DNA of 11,036 bases from SMWD01 sp051008895 (lineage in GTDB: Bacteria; Pseudomonadota; Gammaproteobacteria; Steroidobacterales; GCA-2729495), in the NCBI GenBank assembly GCA_051008895.1, contig JBPCXI010000166.1, positions 1 to 11,036 on the forward strand, given 5' to 3'. A program made the position numbers and the translations under genes. Below the pieces are notes generated by a model. That model was not told the DNA's origin. It saw nothing but the letters and a program-made list of their open reading frames with translations, and ran no database searches. This document shows, piece by piece, positions 1 through 7,211 of the stretch; positions within the stretch are counted from its first letter, which is position 1; each line of letters starts with the position of its first letter.

Positions 1-1040
1 GTGTCCACGTTCAGCGCCAGCGCAACGCCGAGCGCGACACCGATGACGACACCGATCCAGCCGATCACGATACCCTGCACCGCGAAGATGCGAACGATCG
101 TGCGCCGTGAGTAGCCGAGCGTCCGCAGTATCGCGATACCCGAACGTTTGTCGGTCACCGTCATGACCAGCGTGGCAACAATATTGAAGACCGCGACCGC
201 GACGATGAGCGACAGCAGCAGCGTCATCATGATTTTCTCGATGCGCACCGCGCGAAAATAGGTCGCGTTATCCTGCGTCCAGTCGCGTACGACAACCGGC
301 TGCGCGCCGGCGTCGGCGCGCTCGCTCTGCCACTCGCGGATGAGCTGCGGGGCCGCGAACGCATCACGGGTCCGCACGCGCACGCCCGTGCCCCGCTTGC
401 CCGTCAGGACCGCTGCGTCGTCGAGATGCACGAGCGCCCGGATCGCGTCGTGGTCGCGGAGCCCCATTTCGAATATGCCGACGACGGTGAATTCGCGCAG
501 CACCGTATCGAGACTGCGCCCCGCCGCCTTGCGTGGCGCCATGACGGTAACCCTGTCGCCGGTGTCGACGCCGAGTTTCAATGCGAGCGCGCGGCCGAGG
601 ATGATCCCCTGCTGACCGGCGCGCAGCGCATCGAGCGACCCGGAGCGCATATGCCGACTGACGGTCGAAATCTCGCGCTCGAAGTCAGGCAGGACGCCGC
701 TCAGCACCGATCCCGACAATGTGCGGCCACTGGACAGCATGACCTCGACTTCGACATAAGGCGCCACCGCGGCGATGTCGTCACGACCCTGCAATTCCTC
801 GGCCAGGTCGCGCCAGAGGAGCGACTCTCCATCCGCCCGCACGGTTGCGTGACCGGACAGGCTGAGCAGGCGCGTTCGCAGTTCGCTCTCGAAACCGTTC
901 ATTACGGACAACACCACGATCAATGCAGCAACCCCGAGCGCCACGCCGACGACGGACGCGATGCTGACGAACGACGCGAACTGATTGGCGCGCTGGGCAC
1001 GCAGGTAGCGCAAACCGACGAACGCCGCTACTGGACGCAT
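1..1040 (-). CDS. lolC: Lipoprotein-releasing ABC transporter permease LolC/LolE (3' end beyond window)
   Basis: Inner-membrane permease of the LolCDE complex, which uses ATP hydrolysed by LolD to extract outer-membrane lipoproteins from the inner membrane and pass them to LolA. The reading frame is open to the left edge, giving about 346 of the roughly 410 residues usual for the family. The N-terminus reads MRPVAAFVGLRYLRAQ, which lines up with the start of E. coli LolC, and is followed by a first membrane segment ending in VVLSVMNGFESEL. After a periplasmic domain come the conserved VRIEKIMMTLLLSLIVAVAV segment, VTDKRSGIAILRTLGYSRRT and a further membrane segment at the edge. I chose the ATG at 1040 by this alignment; in-frame ATGs at 1043 and 1070 are possible and none has a good ribosome binding site. 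LolD is expected just outside the window. LolC and LolE cannot be separated with certainty; lolC is the better guess because it is the first gene of its unit. Confidence 0.92.
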   Translation of the reverse strand, partial: MRPVAAFVGLRYLRAQRANQFASFVSIASVVGVALGVAALIVVLSVMNGFESELRTRLLSLSGHATVRADGESLLWRDLAEELQGRDDIAAVAPYVEVEVMLSSGRTLSGSVLSGVLPDFEREISTVSRHMRSGSLDALRAGQQGIILGRALALKLGVDTGDRVTVMAPRKAAGRSLDTVLREFTVVGIFEMGLRDHDAIRALVHLDDAAVLTGKRGTGVRVRTRDAFAAPQLIREWQSERADAGAQPVVVRDWTQDNATYFRAVRIEKIMMTLLLSLIVAVAVFNIVATLVMTVTDKRSGIAILRTLGYSRRTIVRIFAVQGIVIGWIGVVIGVALGVALALNVD

Positions 1041-1180
1041 CATCGGCACGACTCGCGACGCGAATGACATAATGATGAAGCGCGCGCGGTCTGCGGATAC
1101 ACCATTTCCGTTATCATGTCCATAGCACAGGTAGTTTCTCTGCCTGATCGGGCGAGGTAATATCTGGCGGAGTATACCTT

Positions 1181-1186
1181 GGGAGG
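1181..1186 (+). promoter_or_regulatory. Strong Shine-Dalgarno for the small secreted protein
   Basis: GGGAGG lies five bases before the ATG at 1192 and is the strongest ribosome binding site in the window. It fixes the start of the small gene and suggests efficient translation. The divergent spacer at 1071-1180 must hold promoters for this gene and for lolC. TAATAT at 1158-1163 is a weak -10 candidate for the plus strand, without a convincing -35. Confidence 0.7.
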
Positions 1187-1191
1187 TAGAG

Positions 1192-1500
1192 ATGGTTCGT
1201 CAGGTCTTACTGTCGATTGCAGCCGTCACCGTTATCATGACCGCCGCGCCGCTGCAGGCGCAAGAAAGTCGCGCCGAAGGCGACCGCCTGATCATCAGCA
1301 ATGTGAAACAGGCCGAAGCCAATGCCGGCGTCCGACCGAATCGTGGCATGTCGATGGATTCCGTCGAAGCGCGCTGGGGCACCCCGAGGTCGAAGCGCGG
1401 CGCTGTCGGTGACCCACCGATTACCCGCTGGGAGTATCCGACGTTCGTCGTCTATTTCGAGTACCGCAACGTCATTCACGCGGTCCGCACCGCCCCCTGA
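1192..1500 (+). CDS. Small secreted protein of unknown function (102 aa)
   Basis: A short periplasmic protein. Residues 1-23 form a signal peptide: R3, a hydrophobic core, and an L-Q-A cleavage site before Q24. There is no lipobox cysteine, so it should be released by signal peptidase I as a mature protein of about 79 residues. The mature part contains RGMSMDSVEARWGTP (51-65) and GDPPITRWEYPTFVVYFE (73-90). A G-M-x-x-x-x-V-x-x-x-x-G-x-P segment followed by W-x-Y and a hydrophobic strand resembles the short BamE/SmpA-like fold, but this is pattern recall, not a demonstrated match. I believe similar small proteins occur in other gammaproteobacteria as hypotheticals. It stands alone between divergent lolC and mfd, with its own strong ribosome binding site and a likely terminator downstream. 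No function can be assigned from sequence. Confidence 0.85.
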   Translation: MVRQVLLSIAAVTVIMTAAPLQAQESRAEGDRLIISNVKQAEANAGVRPNRGMSMDSVEARWGTPRSKRGAVGDPPITRWEYPTFVVYFEYRNVIHAVRTAP

Positions 1501-1542
1501 TACCGGATTCGCGTCCGGCCGGACCGGCCACCCCCGACCCAA

Positions 1543-1570
1543 CATCGCTGGCAAAGCATCGCTGCCAAAA
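1543..1570. repeat. Two tandem 14-bp units
   Basis: CATCGCTGGCAAAG (1543-1556) is followed immediately by CATCGCTGCCAAAA (1557-1570), differing at two positions. The short TGGCA/TGCCA pair inside it could also form a five-base stem. It lies between the small secreted protein gene and the putative terminator. A role is not evident. Confidence 0.6.
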
Positions 1571-1580
1571 CATAACTGAG

Positions 1581-1608
1581 CGAACCGCGTTCGCGGTGCG
1601 TGTTTTTT
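1581..1608 (+). terminator. Probable intrinsic terminator after the small secreted protein gene
   Basis: ACCGC (1584-1588) pairs with GCGGT (1593-1597) around a GTTC loop. CG/CG outside an A-G mismatch extends the stem. Six T residues follow at 1603-1608, five bases past the extended stem. The stem is short, so termination may be partial, and the element sits just before the likely mfd promoter. Confidence 0.45.
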
Positions 1609-1618
1609 CGCGTGCGTG

Positions 1619-1627
1619 TGGGATAAT
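1619..1627 (+). promoter_or_regulatory. Extended -10 promoter candidate for mfd-csiV
   Basis: TG-G-GATAAT gives a five-of-six match to the sigma-70 -10 box with the TG of an extended -10, 41 bases before the mfd ATG. No recognisable -35 is found at 16-18 bases upstream, where the terminator T-run lies, which is consistent with an extended -10 promoter. Transcription would start near 1634. Confidence 0.4.
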
Positions 1628-1668
1628 CGCGCGTCCCGCTTTCCTTCCCGCCACCCAAAGTCACGAGC

Positions 1669-4600
1669 ATGTCGGCGACGATTCTGCAGGCCAATTTTCC
1701 GTTGCCGACCGCACCCGGCGCGAGCGTTCGCCTCGGCAAGGCGTACGGCGCTGCCGGCGCGATCGCGGTCGCCGAATTGATCGAGCGCGCGGCCCGCGAA
1801 GGCCGCTGCGTGCTGATTCTGACCGGCTCTGTGGCGCGGGCCGAGTCCCTGGCCGCGGAGGTCGCGTTTTTCCGTGCCGGCAGGCCGCCGGCGAGCCTGT
1901 TTCCCGACCTGGAGACGCTGCCCTACGACGCTTTCAGCCCGCACCAGGACCTCGTATCAAGACGCCTCGGCATCCTTCGTGAGCTGCCGGACGGCCGCTC
2001 CCCGGCCCTGTTCGCGGCAGCACCCAGCCTGCTGCCGCGGCTGCCGCCGCGGTCCTACCTGGTCGAGCGCGGCATTCGCCTGGCCGCAGGGCAGCAGCTC
2101 GACCAGGAGTCGTTCCGCACGCAGCTCGAGGACGCCGGCTATCAGCGCGTGTCCCAGGTCGGTCTGCATGGCGAGTACGCTGTGCGCGGTTCCCTCGTCG
2201 ACTTTTTTCCGACTGGTCACGATGCGCCGTTGCGCGTCGATTTTTTCGACGCGGAGATCGAGACGCTGCGCGAATTCGATCCCGACTCCCAGGTGTCGAC
2301 CGGCCGCATCGATGCGATCAATACGATGCCCGCGAGGGAGATCCCGATCGACGAGGCGTCGGTCACCGATTTCCGCCGCCGTTACCGACAACGTTTCGAA
2401 GGCAACCCGTCACGATCGCTGATCTATCGCGAGGTGACCGAGCGACGGCTGCCCGGCGGCGTCGAGAATTATCTGCCGCTGTTCTTCGCCGCGACTTCGT
2501 CGCTGTGGGACTATCTCCCCGGCGACTCGCTGGTCATCTGCTACGACGACGTCGGTGGGCCGCTGGACGACGCGTGGCGCCAGGCACTGGACCGCCACGA
2601 GCAGGCGTGCCTCGATCCCGACCGGCCGACGCTCGATCCCGACGAGCTGTTCTGGGCCCCACCGCATCACCATGATGCGCTCGCGGAGCGAGCGGTAATC
2701 CACATCGACCCGTTTGAAATTCCCGGCGAGTCGCTCGATGACAACACCGAAAACCTCGATGTTGGCGCGCCGCCCGGAATGCTGATAAGCCGTCGCGCCG
2801 CCGAACCGTCGGCGCGGCTGCGAGAATTCCTCGCCGCGCGGCAGGGACGCGTGCTGTTCGCATCCGAGTCGGCCGGCCGCCGCGAATTGCTGATGGACAT
2901 TCTGCGCCAGGAGAACTCCGCACCGACCCAGGTCGACGGCTGGCGAGAATTCGTCGGCAGCCCGGCGTCGGTCGGCGTCAGCGTCGCGCCGCTCGACAAA
3001 GGCGTGGTCATGACGGCTGCCGCTATCTCGATAGTTACCGAATTCGAACTCTTTGGCGACCGGCCGAAGCGACGGCGACGGCACCGGCGCATTCGCGATC
3101 CGGAGGCGCTGATCAGCGACCTGACGGACCTCCGACCCGGCGCACCGGTCGTGCATTCCGAACACGGTGTCGGTCGCTATGTCGGTCTGACGAACCTCGC
3201 GTTTGACGACACGCCGACCGAGTTCGTTACGCTCGAATACGACGGCGGCGACCGACTGCACGTGCCGGTCGCCTCGCTGCACCTGATCTCGCGCTATACG
3301 GGCGCCGCGCCGGAACAGGCGCCGCTGCATCGTCTCGGCTCCGATCAGTGGGCGAAAACCAAGCGCAAGGCCGCGGAAAAGATCCGCGACGTCGCGGCCG
3401 AATTGCTCGACCTGTATTCACAGCGCGCCGCGCGAACAGGCTTCAGCTACCACGTCGACCCCGCGGATATCGAGCGTTTCGCCGACGGTTTCCCGTTTGC
3501 AGAGACCGAGGACCAGGCCAAAGCCATCGAAGATGTGCTCGGCGACCTCGTCGACGCGAGTCCGATGGATCGCCTCGTATGCGGGGACGTCGGCTTCGGC
3601 AAGACCGAGGTTGCGCTGCGCGCCGCGTTGGTAGCGGTGACCAACGGACGTCAGGTCGCAGTGCTGGTGCCGACGACACTGCTGGCGCAACAGCACTACC
3701 AGACGTTCGTGGACCGGTTTGCGGACTGGCCGATCAACGTCGCGCTGCTGTCGCGCTTCCAGGGACAACGTGCGAGCCGCGAGGTTATTGAGAGCCTCGA
3801 AAACGGCAGAACCGATATTGTCGTAGGCACACACCGTCTGCTGCAGCGGAGCGTCGCGTTCAAAGACCTGGGGCTCGCGGTGATCGACGAAGAGCATCGG
3901 TTCGGTGTCCGCCACAAGGAACGCCTGAAGTCCCTGCGCACCGAGGTCGATATCCTGACGCTGACCGCGACGCCGATTCCGCGAACGCTGAACATGGCCC
4001 TCGGCAGCCTGCGCGAACTGTCGCTGATCGCAACGCCACCGGAATCGCGGTTGTCGATCAAGACCTTCGTGACGCAGTGGAACGACGCACTGATCCGCGA
4101 GGCATGCCAGCGCGAACTCAAGCGCGGCGGCCAGGTCTACTTTGTGCACAACCGGATCGAAGACATTCGCAAGATCGCGGATCAGGTCGCGGACCTCATA
4201 CCGGAGGCCAGGGTCGAAATTGCGCATGGCCAGATGCGTGAACGCGAACTCGAACGCATCATGAACGACTTCTATCATCGCCGTTTCCACGTTCTGGTCT
4301 GCACCGCGATCATCGAGAGCGGCCTCGATGTCCCCTCCGCCAACACGATCGTCATCAATCGTGCCGATCGCTTCGGACTCGCTCAACTGCATCAGCTGCG
4401 CGGCAGAGTCGGTCGCTCGCACCACCAGGCGTTCGCCTATCTGCTGGCACCCGCGCGCGAGGCGCTGACCGCCGATGCGGCAAAACGCCTGGAGGCGATC
4501 GAGTCGCTGGAAGACCTCGGCGCGGGTTTCGTGCTCGCGACGCATGATCTCGAAATTCGCGGCGCGGGCGAACTGCTCGGTGAGGGCCAAAGCGGCCAGA

Positions 4601-5148
4601 TTCAGGAAATCGGTTTCTCGCTGTACAACGACATGCTATCGCGCACGGTGCAGGCGCTGCGTGACGGCCTGGAACCGGATCTCGAGGTCGGCGCGCAACC
4701 GGGGCCCGAAATCAACCTGCACGTACCCGCCCTGCTCCCGGAAGACTACCTTCCCGATGTGCATCTGCGGCTCGTCCACTACAAGCGGATCGCCAGCGCC
4801 GCGGACCGCCGCGCCCTCGACGAGTTGCAGGTGGAACTGATCGACCGCTTCGGTCTGCTACCGGAGGCCGCGAAGAACCTGTTTCGCGTCACGGAAATCC
4901 GGCTCAACGCCGAACCGATGGGAATACGCCGCCTGGAATTGTCCGCGCATGGCGGTCTCGTGGAATTCGGACCGGCAGCAACGGTCGATCCCGCCGTCCT
5001 GGTCCAGCTGCTAGAATCCGAACCTGATCGCTACAGGCTCGACCGCGCGCAGCGCCTGAAAGTCATCGACGAGGTCGCCGAGGAAGACCGCTTCGACTAC
5101 GTAACGGCACTGCTGGGCCGCCTCGGCGGCGACGCCGCAAACCACTAA
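1669..5148 (+). CDS. mfd: Transcription-repair coupling factor Mfd
   Basis: A cytoplasmic DNA translocase that recognises RNA polymerase stalled at a lesion, pushes it off the DNA and recruits UvrA for nucleotide excision repair. At 1159 residues it is full length for the family. Residues 1 to about 340 are the UvrB-like module. After a basic linker near 465-480, residues 488-544 form the CarD-like RNA polymerase interaction domain, with PGAPVVHSEHGVGRY. The superfamily 2 translocase follows, with Walker A GDVGFGKT (639-646), DEEH (740-743) and motif VI QLRGRVGR (909-916). The C-terminal TRCF domain begins near 1015 with INLHVPALLPEDYLPDVH. All key motor motifs are intact. The ATG at 1669 is the only sensible start, though its ribosome binding site is weak. 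csiV follows 15 bases after the stop, so the two are probably co-transcribed, an arrangement also known in other gammaproteobacteria. Confidence 0.98.
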   Translation: MSATILQANFPLPTAPGASVRLGKAYGAAGAIAVAELIERAAREGRCVLILTGSVARAESLAAEVAFFRAGRPPASLFPDLETLPYDAFSPHQDLVSRRLGILRELPDGRSPALFAAAPSLLPRLPPRSYLVERGIRLAAGQQLDQESFRTQLEDAGYQRVSQVGLHGEYAVRGSLVDFFPTGHDAPLRVDFFDAEIETLREFDPDSQVSTGRIDAINTMPAREIPIDEASVTDFRRRYRQRFEGNPSRSLIYREVTERRLPGGVENYLPLFFAATSSLWDYLPGDSLVICYDDVGGPLDDAWRQALDRHEQACLDPDRPTLDPDELFWAPPHHHDALAERAVIHIDPFEIPGESLDDNTENLDVGAPPGMLISRRAAEPSARLREFLAARQGRVLFASESAGRRELLMDILRQENSAPTQVDGWREFVGSPASVGVSVAPLDKGVVMTAAAISIVTEFELFGDRPKRRRRHRRIRDPEALISDLTDLRPGAPVVHSEHGVGRYVGLTNLAFDDTPTEFVTLEYDGGDRLHVPVASLHLISRYTGAAPEQAPLHRLGSDQWAKTKRKAAEKIRDVAAELLDLYSQRAARTGFSYHVDPADIERFADGFPFAETEDQAKAIEDVLGDLVDASPMDRLVCGDVGFGKTEVALRAALVAVTNGRQVAVLVPTTLLAQQHYQTFVDRFADWPINVALLSRFQGQRASREVIESLENGRTDIVVGTHRLLQRSVAFKDLGLAVIDEEHRFGVRHKERLKSLRTEVDILTLTATPIPRTLNMALGSLRELSLIATPPESRLSIKTFVTQWNDALIREACQRELKRGGQVYFVHNRIEDIRKIADQVADLIPEARVEIAHGQMRERELERIMNDFYHRRFHVLVCTAIIESGLDVPSANTIVINRADRFGLAQLHQLRGRVGRSHHQAFAYLLAPAREALTADAAKRLEAIESLEDLGAGFVLATHDLEIRGAGELLGEGQSGQIQEIGFSLYNDMLSRTVQALRDGLEPDLEVGAQPGPEINLHVPALLPEDYLPDVHLRLVHYKRIASAADRRALDELQVELIDRFGLLPEAAKNLFRVTEIRLNAEPMGIRRLELSAHGGLVEFGPAATVDPAVLVQLLESEPDRYRLDRAQRLKVIDEVAEEDRFDYVTALLGRLGGDAANH

Positions 5149-5163
5149 CGGATCAAGCCGAAC

Positions 5164-6018
5164 ATGCAGATGACGGGTTACGGAAAAGGACTATTCGCGG
5201 TACTCGTCGGCGTAGTCGGCGGCGTCGCGCTGGCGCAAGAGCCGGAGGCGGAGGCGGAGACGGAAGAACCCTGGATGGCGGACCGCTACGAGGTCGAAAT
5301 CATCGTCTTTCGCCACGTCGATCAAAGCCGCAATACGCCGGAACAGGCCGCGACGGAAATCATCGACCGATTCTCGTCTCTCGCGCTGTATCCGGAGTCG
5401 AACGAGCGCAGAGACGCCGCGGAATCAGACCGACTTCTGATCGATGAACAACCGCTATACCCACCCGAGGTCACGTTCGAACTGATGGAGGTCGGCGGCA
5501 CGTACCCGGATTTCACGCCGCTGGACGCTGACAGCGAGCAGCTCGGCAACGTCTACAGCCGGCTGGAACGCCTCGACGCCTACCAACCGATACTCCACCG
5601 CGCCTGGAGCCAGGCCGCGCGTCCGGCCGATCAATCCGTGCCGATGCGCGTCACGGCGCCTGCGGATGGCGACCTGGCGGCTGGCGACCTGAGACTGGAC
5701 GGCACACTCACGGTCTACAAAGAGCGCTTCGTTCACCTTGCCGTCGACCTTGACCTTGGCCCCGACGCGCCACCGCAAGCGACCCAGGATTCCGGACCCT
5801 GGCCCGCGTTCGGCGACGTCTTTACCGGCGGCAACCCCGAGGCGACGCCGCTGCAGAACGATCGGGCCACAACGGCATTCAAACTGCAGGAATCGCGGCG
5901 CATACGCGGCACCAGCGCGCAGTACTTCGACCACCCGCAATTCGGCCTGATCGCGAGAATTACGCGCATAGAATCAGACGAAGAAGAAGAAACGGCCGAC
6001 GCGGCGGCGGCGAACTAG
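5164..6018 (+). CDS. csiV: CsiV-family periplasmic protein
   Basis: A member of the CsiV family, named for a Vibrio cholerae periplasmic protein that binds peptidoglycan and supports PBP1A activity through LpoA. Whether this homologue acts the same way is inference. Residues 1-25 are a signal peptide (K8, a hydrophobic stretch, then ALAQ), and the mature protein starts with a very acidic EPEAEAETEEP run. Family landmarks are YEVEIIVFRH (42-51), YQPILHRAWSQ (140-150), LRLDGTLTVYKERFVHLAVD (176-195), and the hallmark C-terminal block LQESRRIRGTSAQYFDHPQF (241-260). A second acidic tail, DEEEET, closes the protein. It lies 15 bases after mfd on the same strand, where the family is commonly found. 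ATGs at 5164 and 5170 are both possible starts; the signal peptide works with either. The gene converges on the GGDEF gene. Confidence 0.9.
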   Translation: MQMTGYGKGLFAVLVGVVGGVALAQEPEAEAETEEPWMADRYEVEIIVFRHVDQSRNTPEQAATEIIDRFSSLALYPESNERRDAAESDRLLIDEQPLYPPEVTFELMEVGGTYPDFTPLDADSEQLGNVYSRLERLDAYQPILHRAWSQAARPADQSVPMRVTAPADGDLAAGDLRLDGTLTVYKERFVHLAVDLDLGPDAPPQATQDSGPWPAFGDVFTGGNPEATPLQNDRATTAFKLQESRRIRGTSAQYFDHPQFGLIARITRIESDEEEETADAAAAN

Positions 6019-6023
6019 GCCAC

Positions 6024-6077
6024 GCTGCCGGACGATAACTGACCGGACCGGCTGCTGGACGATTACTGACCGGACCG
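6024..6077. repeat. 27-bp tandem duplication at the convergent gene ends
   Basis: Unit 1 (6024-6050) and unit 2 (6051-6077) abut exactly and differ at only two of 27 positions (6029/6056 C/T and 6037/6064 A/T). The length is nine codons. Read on the minus strand, unit 2 encodes the last residues of the GGDEF protein (RSGQ) and its TAA stop. Unit 1 encodes RSGQ again with TTA (Leu) where unit 2 has the stop. It lies just after the csiV stop codon. Confidence 0.9.
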
Positions 6078-7037
6078 CGCGATGTCCGTGCGCGGGTCCT
6101 GGGTCTTCTCCGCGGTCGGGTCAACAACCGGACGCGCGTCCAGCGCGGCGGAAAGCCGCTGTTCGGCGGTATCGAGCAGCGTGTTGAATACCGACTTCCA
6201 CTCCGGCACTTCCGCTGCACCGCCGTAGCTGATCGTAATCATCCGGGCCACCGGTGATCGGGGATGTGGAATGGCGAGACTCGCCACCTTCTTGAGCACG
6301 CGGGCCGCGAAATCGGCAACCTGATCTTCCGTAGCGGCGCCGAGTACGACCGCAAAACGGTCGTCGTCGACGCGAGCACCGAAGTCGCCCGCGCGCCGGA
6401 GTGAACCGTTGATCGCATGCGCGACCTTGCCGAGCACTGAATCGGTCGCGTGACGCCCCAGTGAATCGCGATACTCCTCCAGATAGTCGACCTGGAATAT
6501 CGCGACTCCGAGGCACTTTTGCTCACGGCGCGCGATCTTCCAGTCGCGGCGCAGAATTTCATGAAATGCCGCGGCGTTCGGTATGCCAGTTGCCGGATCG
6601 GTGCGCTCGAGGCGCTTCAATTTCCGCCGCGCGTCATGCAGCGCATGGCGCAACTCGGCCTCGCCGTCCGGCGTTTCGACGTCGCGCGGCTCGATCGCGG
6701 TCAGCATCCAGAACGAAGGCCGGCCCGGCCGGTCGAACAGCGCCGTTCTGCGCAGATTGACGCGCAGCGGCTCGGCGCCGTCCCGGCGCCAGAGTTGTTC
6801 GACGTCATCGCCGTCTTCCTGCAACCATTGCCCGGCGCGGTCCGGCACATCGTCGCCTGCGGCCAACTCGTCGAGGCGCCCGCCGATCACGTCGCCGGCC
6901 GCGAGGCCGGTCAGCGTCTCAAAAGCCGTATTGACATAAACGACCGGCAGGCCGCTTTTCTGTGCGTTGACGATCACGAGCGCCTGCATGCCAGAATCGA
7001 GTGCCTGCAAGGCAATTTTTTTCGTGATATTAGTCAA
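6063..7037 (-). CDS. PAS-GGDEF protein with degenerate catalytic site
   Basis: A 324-residue cytoplasmic signalling protein with no signal peptide or membrane segment. Residues about 9-115 form a PAS sensor domain (VVYVNTAFETLTGL at 32-45). A short charged helix (about 125-146) leads to a GGDEF domain (147-300), starting with DPATGIPNAAAF. The signature reads DDDRF (224-228) in place of GGDEF. The residue matching the first metal-binding aspartate is Q182, and R190 replaces the guanine-binding asparagine, while D199 is kept. Diguanylate cyclase activity is therefore unlikely. An RxxD motif (RAGD, 215-218) sits at the normal inhibitory-site spacing before the signature, so the domain may instead bind c-di-GMP as a receptor. 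The start is TTG at 7037: a TAG stop lies five codons upstream in frame, and the next ATG (residue 17) would cut into the PAS domain. It lies 174 bases beyond mtnP with its own probable CRP-type promoter. Confidence 0.9.
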   Translation of the reverse strand: MTNITKKIALQALDSGMQALVIVNAQKSGLPVVYVNTAFETLTGLAAGDVIGGRLDELAAGDDVPDRAGQWLQEDGDDVEQLWRRDGAEPLRVNLRRTALFDRPGRPSFWMLTAIEPRDVETPDGEAELRHALHDARRKLKRLERTDPATGIPNAAAFHEILRRDWKIARREQKCLGVAIFQVDYLEEYRDSLGRHATDSVLGKVAHAINGSLRRAGDFGARVDDDRFAVVLGAATEDQVADFAARVLKKVASLAIPHPRSPVARMITISYGGAAEVPEWKSVFNTLLDTAEQRLSAALDARPVVDPTAEKTQDPRTDIARSGQ

Positions 7038-7142
7038 TGGTTTATGTAACTAACTTTCAGCTAATTCTATAAGTTTGGACGGCCCATACCGCGGCCCGTC
7101 GCCGGCCAGATGACGACGGGGTCCGATCCCGGAAACTTGTTA

Positions 7143-7148
7143 AATATA
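7143..7148 (-). promoter_or_regulatory. -10 box candidate for the PAS-GGDEF gene
   Basis: TATATT on the minus strand matches the sigma-70 -10 consensus at five of six positions. The -35 position 17 bases upstream (CAGACT) is poor, as expected of an activator-dependent promoter. The start point would fall near 7136, giving a leader of about 100 bases before the TTG start. Confidence 0.45.
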
Positions 7149-7169
7149 GGCAGCTGCGGCCGGCGAGTC

Positions 7170-7185
7170 TGTGATGCGCATCACT
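7170..7185. promoter_or_regulatory. CRP/Vfr/Clp-like binding site
   Basis: TGTGATGCGCATCACT matches the CRP-family consensus TGTGA-N6-TCACA at nine of ten fixed positions. Its core (7171-7184) is a perfect 14-base palindrome. It lies between mtnP and the PAS-GGDEF gene. Its centre is 41.5 bases before the start point predicted from the TATATT box, the spacing of class II CRP-activated promoters. Binding by a CRP, Vfr or Clp homologue is inference. Confidence 0.6.
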
Positions 7186-7211
7186 TGGAGATCGGTCCGC
7201 AGCAACGGGGC

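Noticed and set aside
426..1067. A 213-codon plus-strand open frame opposite lolC
   Set aside because: The minus strand encodes clear LolC/LolE motifs throughout; the plus-strand product is Arg/His-rich without recognisable features.
1513..1529. Palindrome GTCCGGCCGGAC and overlapping GGCCGG-A-CCGGCC after the small gene
   Set aside because: It has no T-run and too little loop for a terminator, and GC-rich palindromes of this size are common in such DNA; the T-tailed hairpin at 1581-1608 is the better terminator.
1207..1944. Minus-strand open frame crossing the small secreted protein gene and the start of mfd
   Set aside because: It overlaps two supported genes and the intergenic terminator and promoter, and has no motif or ribosome binding site.
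3061..3110. Arg-rich stretch in Mfd as an odd insertion
   Set aside because: A basic linker before the RNA polymerase interaction domain is usual in Mfd proteins.
3418..4590. A 390-codon open frame on the minus strand inside mfd
   Set aside because: It lies wholly antisense to the conserved Mfd motor domain. Its sequence shows no family motifs and reflects GC-biased codon positions.
6024..6077. The tandem repeat as a bidirectional terminator for csiV and the GGDEF gene
   Set aside because: Only short GCCGG/CCGGC pairings are present, with no T-run on either side; a transcript-end function is unsupported.
7171..7184. The palindrome after mtnP as an operon terminator
   Set aside because: It has no loop and no T-run on either strand, and fits a dimeric regulator site much better.
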